The notes: generated by a model from the letters alone, not told the origin. A stretch of 13,108 nucleotides of DNA from Coleofasciculus sp. S288 (GCA_020216575.1 JAIUYC010000013.1:1-13108), one strand, 5' to 3'. Counted from the first letter of the stretch, positions 5,777 to 11,626 are shown. Translations and numbers: made by a program.

Positions 5777-7618
5777 ATGAACTCGATTAGCACCTTTGAC
5801 ATCACCAAATACCCCCTACTTGATATCCTCAAAGACATCAAGACAGGCAGAATCCAACTTCCCGATTTTCAGCGAGATTGGGTTTGGGATGACTCTCGCG
5901 TGCGTCGGCTCTTATCGAGCATCTCTCTTGCTTACCCCGTTGGTGCAGTTATGCTACTACAGCAAGAAAATTCTCAGCTCCGCTTCAAACCCCGCCCAGT
6001 CGATGGCGCTACTCTACAGCAGCCGCCTGCTCCCAACTTATTAATCCTCGACGGTCAGCAGCGTTTAACCACTCTGTTCATGGTGCTACTAGCTGAGCAA
6101 CCCCTCCTAGTTAAAGGCTCAAAAAGTAACAAGATAAGCCGTCACTGGTACTACCTGGATATTGAAAAAGCTCTCGACTCCGATACCGACCGAATAGAAG
6201 CAATCGTCGCCTTACCCGAATCAAAAAAACTGCAAACCTTTAGCGGTGAGCTAATTGATGCTTCTACTCCACAACAAGAATTTTTCTCTGGACTGTTTCC
6301 TTTGTCAAAAGTATTCTCTTTCTCCTCTTGGAGAAGTGAGTACTCTCGATTATGGGACTACAGCACTACGAAGCTTAAACTCATCGATACTTTTGAGCAG
6401 GAAGTTCTCAAAAAGTTTGAGCATTATCAGATGCCAGTTATCCAACTGCGAGACTCTCTACCAAAAGACGCTGTTTGCCAGGTGTTTGAGGATACCAATA
6501 CCTCTGGGTACGACCTCAATTATTTCGACCTAATGAGCGCTAGTTACTGCGCTGACAATTTCAGCTTGAGAGATGACTGGAAGCATAGAGAGCTTCACCT
6601 CAAGTCCTTGAAAGTACTAGGCAAGTTGAGGAATACTGATTTCCTGCAAGCCGTTACCTTAGTTGCCAGTTACAGCCGTCGAAAATCAGCTATCCGTGCG
6701 GGTGTGAATCGGGATAAAGTCCCTGCAATTAGCTGTCGGCGTTTGGATGTCCTCAAGCTGTCAACAGAAGAATATCAGACTTGGGCAGACTCGGTTACTA
6801 GAGGATTTGAGGAAGCCGCTCGGTTTTTGTACACTCAGAAAATCTTCGATGCGAATGACCTAGCTTACCCTATCCAATTAGTTGCTCTGGCAGCAATTTT
6901 AACGGTACTGGGAGAGCAATCAGATTCTGAACAGGTGCGTTCGAGATTAGGACATTGGCTGTGGTCGGGAATGCTTGGAGAAATGTATACCCGTGGACCT
7001 GAGACACAAGCGGCTCATGACGTACTGGAAGTGCCAATCTTCTTATTAGGCTCACTACTGCCCACTACCCTTACCTCTGCCGAGTGTTCAGCACAACGGC
7101 TGCTCAGTGTTAGGAAACGTTATGGTGCCGTGTTCCAAGGATTGACAGCTTTGTTACGGCGCGAAGGGGCAATTGATTGGAGTACGGGAGAAGAAATTAA
7201 CGACGTGCTTTATTTTGAACAACAGGTTGAGTCACACCACATCTTCCCAGTGTCTTGGTGTAAACAGCAAGGTATTGACCCAAAAAAATACAACAGTTTA
7301 GTCAATCGCACACCCTTGAGCGCCAAAACGAACAAAAAAATTGGCGGCAAACCCCCTTCAGCTTACCTGAGACAGTTTGAAATGTCTGGGACATCACCGA
7401 GTAAGCTCAATGAGATGTTGCGCTCCCATGCCATTGACCCTAGTAGGCTACGTTGCGATGATTTCGAGGGATTTTTTGTAGCACGAACTCAAGCATTAAT
7501 GGAGTTAATGGCTAAGGCAATGGGAAAGCGTTTCCCTGGTAAAGCCTTTGAGGGGTCTTGTTGGGAATACAAAAATGGCAATATCAATATAACTCATCAA
7601 ACGATAACGCTCAATTAG
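5777..7618 (+). CDS. GmrSD-like DUF262/HNH restriction protein
   Basis: This 613-residue protein has an N-terminal DUF262 (ParB/sulfiredoxin-like) domain. It shows IQLPDFQRDWVWDDSRVRRLLSSI (27-50), YPVGAVMLLQ and the hallmark LDGQQRLTTLF with DGQQR at 92-96, the NTP-using/nicking centre of GmrS-like proteins. The C-terminal part (about 484-530) has HHIFP, then NRTPLSAKTNKKIGG, a GmrD-like His-Me (HNH) nuclease. Single-chain GmrSD enzymes are type IV restriction systems that cut modified phage DNA; the exact modification recognised cannot be read here. The ATG at 5777 lacks a clear Shine-Dalgarno, but the N-terminus FDITKYPLLDILKDI begins as in relatives. It ends 66 bases before cas12k on the same strand and is the nearest cargo gene to it. 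Confidence 0.9.
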   Translation: MNSISTFDITKYPLLDILKDIKTGRIQLPDFQRDWVWDDSRVRRLLSSISLAYPVGAVMLLQQENSQLRFKPRPVDGATLQQPPAPNLLILDGQQRLTTLFMVLLAEQPLLVKGSKSNKISRHWYYLDIEKALDSDTDRIEAIVALPESKKLQTFSGELIDASTPQQEFFSGLFPLSKVFSFSSWRSEYSRLWDYSTTKLKLIDTFEQEVLKKFEHYQMPVIQLRDSLPKDAVCQVFEDTNTSGYDLNYFDLMSASYCADNFSLRDDWKHRELHLKSLKVLGKLRNTDFLQAVTLVASYSRRKSAIRAGVNRDKVPAISCRRLDVLKLSTEEYQTWADSVTRGFEEAARFLYTQKIFDANDLAYPIQLVALAAILTVLGEQSDSEQVRSRLGHWLWSGMLGEMYTRGPETQAAHDVLEVPIFLLGSLLPTTLTSAECSAQRLLSVRKRYGAVFQGLTALLRREGAIDWSTGEEINDVLYFEQQVESHHIFPVSWCKQQGIDPKKYNSLVNRTPLSAKTNKKIGGKPPSAYLRQFEMSGTSPSKLNEMLRSHAIDPSRLRCDDFEGFFVARTQALMELMAKAMGKRFPGKAFEGSCWEYKNGNINITHQTITLN

Positions 7619-7684
7619 TCAATAACCAGCAACGTCCTAGTGAAGCTTAGGCAGTATTTGTAACAAGGAAGCACAAATATAGAT

Positions 7685-9862
7685 ATGTCTATGTTTACGA
7701 TTCAATGCCGTCTTTGCGCCAATGAGGAAACACGCCGCTCCTTTTGGAAATGGATGGAGAAATATACCCTTCTCATGAACGAACTACTAGAAAATATTGC
7801 CCAAAATCCACAGTTTCCGGAGTGGCAGAAAAAGGACAATATTTCTCGTGTTGAAGTGAGAGAAATCCTCAAGCCTCTTAAGGAAAGTTCTCGCTATGAG
7901 GGACTGCCTGGACGATTCTACACTTCTGCTGAACTGATATCTTGCGGCATCTATAAATCTTGGTTAGCGTTAAACAAACGACGAAAGCTTCAAGCCATTG
8001 GTAAAGAACGTTGGATAAAGGCAGTAGAAAGTGAATTTGAATTGTCAGCAACTACTGAGTTTAATTCCGACGAAATTCGCTCTGAGGCTCACCGCATCCT
8101 GGAAAAAGAAACCCAGGAGTTGAAGAAGAAAGAGCGCAACCCAAAAGAACTAATAGCAATTCTCTTAAACAGACATGAAAAGACGGAACATTCTTTAAGC
8201 CGTCGTGCAATTAATCATCTGCTTATCAATAACCTTCAAATCAATGAGGAAGAACTGAATCTCGACAAGCTCTCCGAGCGTCTTGATAAGAAAAAAGTAG
8301 AGGTTAGGCGACTCAAAGAGCAACTAATTAGCCAACTGCCGAAGGGGAGAGATTCAACCAGACAGCAATATTTGCAAATTCTCGACCACATAAGTGTTAG
8401 TGTTCTTCCAGAATTAAGCGATGACCCCCAGAAGTTAGAAGCAGAGCTAGATAAATTAACTATTCAGCAACAACTTCCTCTGTTCAACGAATTGCCTTAC
8501 CCAATTCGATTCGATAGTTCTAGAGACTTGTACTGGTCTATTCAGTCTCAAAGTCCATCAAATCCTTCTGAGAATGGAAGTCATCAACAGTTGCCAAAGA
8601 ATGAGAAGCCTCAGACCAAGCATGACCAGCGAGCTAAGGACAGAATTTGCGTCGAATTCAAGGGAACCAAAGATTACATCTTCAAGATTCAGTGCGATCG
8701 CCGTCAGCTCCCCCTATTTCAGCAGTTTTTGACTGATTATCAAACTTATACTCAATTGCCTGAAGAAGAACGTTTCTCAGAAGCGCTGTTTGCTCTACGT
8801 TCTGCTCGGCTAATTTGGCGCAAGGATGATGACAGTAGACACAGTAGTAAGAAGAAAAGAACGACCGACAAGCAAGAAGACCAACTCAAACCTTGGAATA
8901 CTCATCGCCTTTACCTTCATTGCACTGTAGACAGGCGACGGCTCACAGCAGAGGGAACTGAGCAAGTGCGAGAGGAAAAGAAGAGGGAAGTTATTAAAAA
9001 ACTTAAAGGTCGAGACCGACTTGAGGAAGCACAGCTACAGGAATTAGGGCTGACGAAAAATCAGATTAGTGACGTTAAACGCAAGCGCTCTACACTCAAT
9101 CGACTGAAAAATTATTCCCCGCCACCACGTCCCAGAGTTCCGCTTTATCAGGGACAGCCTCACATTGTCGTTGGAGTCAGTTTTAGCCGTCATCAACCTG
9201 TAGCCATTGCCGTTGTAGATGTCGCCAAAGCAGAAGTTTTGGAGTGCCAGAGTGCCAAGGAACTCTTGAACAGGGGAGAAGCCCAATATATCTGGAGAAA
9301 TGGACAGAAGGAACCTTTGAGCAAAAATGGAAGCGAAAGGCGGCATCCCAATGGAGGCAAGCTCCTCATCCGCAAAAGAAAGCGGGTGCGATTCAAACCC
9401 TATCGCCTGGTTGAGCAACTGCATCGACGGCATCAGCAACATCCTCCACGAAGGGCTGAGCAACAAAAACAAAACTGCTACACAAACAACAACTCAGACT
9501 CAAATCTAGGACTCTACGTTGACCGACTCATCGCTGCTAAAATCGTCGAACTTGCCCTCAAGCGCAAAGCCGGAACCATTGCCATCCCTCAACTCGAAGG
9601 CATTCGTGAAAGTGTGGAAAGCGACATTCGAGCGCAAGCAGAGCGTCTGTTTCCCAATGAGAAGGAACGCCAGAAGGAATATGCCAAGCATTATCGAGCC
9701 AGCTTCCATCGTTGGAGCTATGCGAGGCTATCCGAGTGCATCAGGGAATGCGCCAAAAGAGAGGGTATAGCCGTTGTTGAAAGTAAACAATCCTCTCAAG
9801 GAGATTTGGAGCAAAAAGCCATAGCGATTGCTCTATCTTCCTACAATGTCAAAACTTCATGA
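7685..9862 (+). CDS. cas12k: Type V-K CRISPR effector Cas12k (C2c5)
   Basis: This 725-residue RNA-guided DNA-binding effector recruits the Tn7-like transposase instead of cutting. Recognition is by alignment in memory with the Scytonema hofmannii protein: N-terminal MFTIQCRL, PGRFYTSAELISCGIYKSWLA, PKGRDSTRQQYL, PWNTHRLYLHCTVD.RRLTAEGTEQVR, LYQGQPHIVVGVS, LYVDRLIAAKIVELA, AKHYRASFHRWSYARL and the ending KAIAIALSSYN. RuvC-like segments are near 490-512, 628-640 and 711-725. The catalytic acids are not at their places (VVGVSFS, IAIPQLEG, IALSSYN), as in nuclease-dead Cas12k. It is about 85 residues longer than the 639-residue Scytonema protein, through a polar linker near 282-315 and a basic insert near 530-570. 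The start ATG at 7685 is preceded by AAGGAAG. Its tracrRNA and array follow directly. Confidence 0.95.
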   Translation: MSMFTIQCRLCANEETRRSFWKWMEKYTLLMNELLENIAQNPQFPEWQKKDNISRVEVREILKPLKESSRYEGLPGRFYTSAELISCGIYKSWLALNKRRKLQAIGKERWIKAVESEFELSATTEFNSDEIRSEAHRILEKETQELKKKERNPKELIAILLNRHEKTEHSLSRRAINHLLINNLQINEEELNLDKLSERLDKKKVEVRRLKEQLISQLPKGRDSTRQQYLQILDHISVSVLPELSDDPQKLEAELDKLTIQQQLPLFNELPYPIRFDSSRDLYWSIQSQSPSNPSENGSHQQLPKNEKPQTKHDQRAKDRICVEFKGTKDYIFKIQCDRRQLPLFQQFLTDYQTYTQLPEEERFSEALFALRSARLIWRKDDDSRHSSKKKRTTDKQEDQLKPWNTHRLYLHCTVDRRRLTAEGTEQVREEKKREVIKKLKGRDRLEEAQLQELGLTKNQISDVKRKRSTLNRLKNYSPPPRPRVPLYQGQPHIVVGVSFSRHQPVAIAVVDVAKAEVLECQSAKELLNRGEAQYIWRNGQKEPLSKNGSERRHPNGGKLLIRKRKRVRFKPYRLVEQLHRRHQQHPPRRAEQQKQNCYTNNNSDSNLGLYVDRLIAAKIVELALKRKAGTIAIPQLEGIRESVESDIRAQAERLFPNEKERQKEYAKHYRASFHRWSYARLSECIRECAKREGIAVVESKQSSQGDLEQKAIAIALSSYNVKTS

Positions 9863-9897
9863 TTTAAGTCATCTAGTATTTGTACCTTGACAAGATA

Positions 9898-10208
9898 ATA
9901 TTTATTCAATAGCGCGTCTCGTTCCCCGTGAACAGATGATAAGTGTCGGGGCAGTTTAATTGCTTTCCGCCCTTGGTAGTTGTCCGCGTCTCTCCAATCT
10001 GTAGAGAAGAGAGACACGTCGGGAGCAGAGCTTGCTCTGTAATCGACGTTCCTTCTACGAAACTCTTTCGTAGATATGGTGCAGGGTCGCGCCTAGCATC
10101 AGGGAGCTATGTTTTTATAACCTTGGTTTAGAGCCTCTGGTTATAAGGATACAGGTTTACGTGTTGTGGCAGCTACCGAATCGCCTTCGAGCAGGAAGGA
10201 CCTTCCCA
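9898..10208 (+). ncRNA. tracrRNA of the V-K system
   Basis: The region between cas12k and the array is non-coding and highly structured. Perfect hairpin arms are GTCTCTC/GAGAGAC (9988-9994, 10009-10015), CAGAGC/GCTCTG (10026-10039), CTACGAAA/TTTCGTAG (10055-10073) and TTATAACC/GGTTATAA (10115-10146). Near the 5' end, AATAGCGC matches the start of the Scytonema tracrRNA, and GCTTTCCGCCCTTGGTAGTT matches its internal CTTTC...CCTGGTAG segment. Two anti-repeats fit the crRNA: CTTTC at 9963-9967 pairs with the repeat's terminal GAAAG, and ACCTTCCC at 10200-10207 pairs with GGGTGGGT (seven of eight, one wobble). The stretch GTGGCAGCTACCGAATCGCC before the last anti-repeat is also conserved. Ends are estimates; a TTGACA at 9887 may belong to the promoter, but no good -10 partner is obvious. 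Confidence 0.85.
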
Positions 10209-10405
10209 ATCTATTTTTTGACGGGTCAAAGTGGGGGCAAAATCCCTGGGTTGCCGTCAAAAGTTCAAAACCCTTGTCTGGTCTCTGTTTGAGGCTTTTA
10301 CAAAATCAGCGTTCTCCTCGGGGAAAGAGCTGAAATGAGCAATTGAAAATCAGCCGACAGAAACGTATTTGTCAGCTTGTGTAGATAAGGGTTTCAGCGG
10401 GCGCG
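10209..10405 (+). promoter_or_regulatory. CRISPR leader region with a long-loop inverted repeat
   Basis: This is 197 non-coding bases between the tracrRNA 3' end and the first repeat. A 9-bp perfect inverted repeat, TTTTGACGG (10216-10224) and CCGTCAAAA (10254-10262), encloses a G-rich 29-base loop. It may end the tracrRNA transcript or mark the leader. No cas1/cas2 adaptation genes are nearby. I cannot point to a convincing promoter for the array; transcription may run through from cas12k or the tracrRNA. Confidence 0.45.
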
Positions 10406-10734
10406 GTTTCATCGACCCTCCCGCCTTTGGGTGGGTTGAAAGTAGATTTTTCGGCTCTGATTGGGGGGGTCACCAGGAGTTTCATCGACCCTCCCGCCTT
10501 TGGGTGGGTTGAAAGATATCAAATCACTGCATTACAAGCAGCGAGAATGGAGTTTCATCGACCCTCCCGCCTTTGGGTGGGTTGAAAGCATTCTCAATAA
10601 CATAGGGCTTGCCAGTTGCGATACTGTTTCATCGACCCTCCCGCCTTTGGGTGGGTTGAAAGACAAAAAAGCCGCCCCTCGAAAGGGACGGCCTATGTTT
10701 TCATCAACCCTCCCGCTTGTAGGTGGGTTGAAAT
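10406..10734 (+). CRISPR. Type V-K CRISPR array, five 37-nt repeats and four spacers
   Basis: Repeats lie at 10406-10442, 10479-10515, 10552-10588 and 10626-10662, all identical. They begin GTTTCATCGACCCTCCCGCC and end TTTGGGTGGGTTGAAAG. A fifth, degenerate copy is at 10698-10734 (TTTTCATCAACC start, altered centre, GAAAT end), as expected for the leader-distal end. Spacers are 36, 36, 37 and 35 nt. The repeat folds weakly on itself (ACCC.CC with GG.GGGT), and its last 14 nt are the part that pairs with the tracrRNA anti-repeats. Orientation follows the tracrRNA and cas12k. The repeat closely resembles those of known cyanobacterial V-K arrays in its GTTTCA start and GTGGGTTGAAAG end. None of the four spacers has an evident match within this window. 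Confidence 0.97.
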
Positions 10735-10769
10735 TTTTTACAGTCTTTAAGGTTCTGCTATATGGATTA

Positions 10770-10800
10770 GGAAGGTTGAAAGGCAGCAATACGGGATGCT
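10770..10800 (+). CRISPR. Delocalised homing guide: truncated repeat plus 18-nt spacer matching ffs
   Basis: A 13-nt repeat remnant, GGAAGGTTGAAAG (10770-10782), matches the repeat 3' end at 11 of 13 positions and keeps the GGTTGAAAG that pairs with the tracrRNA. It is followed by an 18-nt spacer, GCAGCAATACGGGATGCT (10783-10800). This spacer is identical to the minus strand at 11165-11148, inside ffs; the match stops sharply at base 19. On that strand the bases just 5' of the protospacer are GTA, fitting the GTN PAM of Cas12k. Short spacers set apart from the array and pointing at the attachment site are the known homing guides of V-K CASTs. The guide has the same sense as SRP RNA, so it would not base-pair with that RNA. 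Confidence 0.93.
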
Positions 10801-10850
10801 CTACGCTCTCTAATCAGTAATCCCGTTTCCATACTAATGTATTGCTCTTG

Positions 10851-10870
10851 GCACTAAGTCTTTAAACTGG
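10851..10870 (+). repeat. Transposon-end repeat A (candidate TnsB site)
   Basis: GCACTAAGTCTTTAAACTGG is a diverged copy of the GACACTAAGTGTTTAAAACTG motif found at 10887 and 11048. It is the innermost recognised copy, 36 bp from the next. Tn7-like ends carry several TnsB binding sites of about this length in the same orientation, which is the basis for the call. Confidence 0.55.
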
Positions 10871-10886
10871 CTGACGTGGCTATCGT

Positions 10887-10908
10887 GACACTAAGTGTTT
10901 AAAACTGG
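10887..10908 (+). repeat. Transposon-end repeat B (candidate TnsB site)
   Basis: GACACTAAGTGTTTAAAACT followed by GG; its first 21 bases are identical to those of the copy at 11048. The core ACACTAAGTGT has matching 5-bp arms around a central A. The bases between this copy and repeat C (10909-11047) are non-coding, with a possible -10 box TATAAT at 10956 and a short GGCTGGAAGCCAGATAGCC inverted repeat; I see no gene there. Confidence 0.65.
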
Positions 10909-11047
10909 ATCGAGAACCCTCAAGTCAGTTTTCTCCTTTAGAAAGTCCTTCTGTCTATAATGAAGGGGAATCGGCTGGAAGCCAGATAGCCAGTATCTTT
11001 CAATATCGTCTAGCTTCCTGAAGAGGAGACATTTCGTGAGATTTCAG

Positions 11048-11069
11048 GACACTAAGTGTTTAAAACTGA
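11048..11069 (+). repeat. Transposon-end repeat C (candidate TnsB site)
   Basis: GACACTAAGTGTTTAAAACT followed by GA and then CAAAT. It is the outermost long repeat, beginning 161 bp from the start of repeat B and ending 38 bp before the proposed terminus. The TGACAAAT just after it recalls the TGACAAATTA words in the ends of the Scytonema element. Confidence 0.65.
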
Positions 11070-11080
11070 CAAATATCTCT

Positions 11081-11107
11081 TTAATGGACATTAATGGACA
11101 GGACACA
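11081..11107 (+). repeat. Transposon terminus: tandem TTAATGGACA and terminal GGACACA
   Basis: TTAATGGACA occurs twice in tandem (11081-11090, 11091-11100), followed by GGACACA (11101-11107). Read inward from the end, this is TGTGTCCTGTCCATTAATGT, fitting the TGT...ACA ends of Tn7-like elements. TAAAA at 11108-11112 would be the right copy of a 5-bp target duplication; the left copy is outside the window. The terminus lies 58 bp from the PAM-side edge of the homing protospacer, near the roughly 50-66 bp known for V-K elements. The exact last base could be 11100 or 11107. Confidence 0.65.
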
Positions 11108-11131
11108 TAAAATAAAACTAAAAGACTCGGA
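11108..11131 (-). terminator. ffs closing stem and T-rich tail
   Basis: Read on the minus strand, the closing helix of SRP RNA (CTCCGAGTCTT) runs directly into TTTTAGTTTTATTTTA, a T-rich tract that can serve as the transcription stop. The transposon end lies within or at the edge of this tail, so the element inserted beyond the mature RNA and left the gene intact. Confidence 0.5.
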
Positions 11132-11219
11132 GTTCACGCCGATCGCAAGCATCCCGTATTGCTGCTACCTTCCGGTCCTGACAAGGTTTGGGCGTTGCGA
11201 CCGCATGAATCCGAGTCTT
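11122..11219 (-). ncRNA. ffs: Signal recognition particle RNA (4.5S type)
   Basis: Read on the minus strand, the gene opens AAGACTCGGA (11219-11210) and closes TCCGAGTCTT (11131-11122), a perfect 10-bp terminal helix for a 98-nt hairpin RNA. In the middle is the SRP signature GTCAGGACCGGAAGGTAGCAGC: the GGAA tetraloop flanked by the symmetric and asymmetric loop residues bound by the Ffh M domain. The length and single-hairpin form fit the small bacterial SRP RNA without an Alu domain. It is the target of the homing guide, whose 18-nt protospacer and GTA PAM fall within the conserved 3' strand. The gene appears intact. Confidence 0.95.
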
Positions 11220-11283
11220 CTACATCATAGCATTACTTGAGTAAGGCTTGTGGGTTCCCAAAGAAATATGCTCGCATCCCCTA

Positions 11284-11550
11284 TTACTCGACAAGGATGC
11301 ACCATTCATGGAGTTTGTACTTGACGCAGTTGTTTTTCACCAGAGGGTCTTGCTCCACAATCACTTTTGCCGCTTCCAGCGAATTCGCCTCGAACAGCAG
11401 CATTCCGCCTCCTCTCTCTGCCCAATAACCCGTTTTGGCTCGGTATCCTTTGGCAATCAAGTCTTGAACATAAGCTTTGTGAGCGAGTACGTGTCGATCA
11501 AAGGTCGGTTTATCGACGATACCTTCTTCAATCTTTACAAACCAGGGCAT
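11284..11550 (-). CDS. YciI-like (YCII domain) protein
   Basis: This 88-residue protein starts at ATG 11550 (MPWFVKIEEGIVDKPTFDRH). The frame continues further upstream, but that part is not family-like and overlaps the divergent gene. The order of a conserved histidine in DRHVLAHKAYVQDLIAKG, a central GYWAERGGGMLLFEANSLEAA and an EQDPLV segment before the last strands is typical of the YCII superfamily. This is a ferredoxin-like dimeric fold related to muconolactone isomerase-type enzymes; no defined reaction is known for most members. The length is normal. It is divergent from the RNA ligase gene, with 76 bases between starts, and stands outside the transposon. Confidence 0.85.
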   Translation of the reverse strand: MPWFVKIEEGIVDKPTFDRHVLAHKAYVQDLIAKGYRAKTGYWAERGGGMLLFEANSLEAAKVIVEQDPLVKNNCVKYKLHEWCILVE

Positions 11551-11626
11551 TTGTGTTTTTTCTTGTAAATGTTCTAGAGCTAAAGTACTCTCAATCTTAG
11601 GGTTGAGTGGCAATAATCCGAATGGC

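Larger units (their letters stand above)
1..11107. mobile_element. Type V-K CRISPR-associated transposon (CAST), array-side part, left portion outside window
   Basis: The element is inferred from a linked set: cas12k, a tracrRNA region, a short CRISPR array, a separate 18-nt guide matching the neighbouring ffs gene, and a repeat-rich terminus ending ...GGACACA at 11107. V-K elements are Tn7-like and need TnsB, TnsC and TniQ. None is encoded here, so they should lie left of base 1 or be absent. Everything left of cas12k looks like defence cargo. Which cargo genes truly lie inside the element cannot be proven without the other end. The right boundary is well supported by its distance from the guide's target; the left extent is inference. 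Confidence 0.8.

Noticed and set aside
9044..9709. Several open frames opposite or offset to the 3' part of cas12k
   Set aside because: Cas12k conservation runs through this part in its own frame, and the others have no recognisable features.
7685..9862. An active Cas12 nuclease or a TnpB of an insertion sequence
   Set aside because: The RuvC catalytic acids are missing, the protein aligns with Cas12k along its length, and it has a tracrRNA and array.
9943..10131. 62-codon plus-strand frame after cas12k
   Set aside because: It lies in the tracrRNA, where perfect hairpins and anti-repeats explain the sequence better.
10783..10800. The ffs match as a chance similarity or an ordinary repeat
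   Set aside because: An exact 18-nt match directly after a repeat remnant, with a correct PAM and the expected distance to the transposon end, is too specific to be chance.
10461..10820. Long open frame through the CRISPR array, and its reverse, with repeated STLPPLGGLK-like peptides
   Set aside because: The repeating peptide is simply the CRISPR repeat translated; the frame has no start context or protein-like sequence between repeats.
11603..11626. TTG at 11603 as the start of the RNA ligase gene
   Set aside because: The extra residues are not typical of the family, and ATG 11627 gives a normal length; neither has a strong ribosome site, so some doubt remains.
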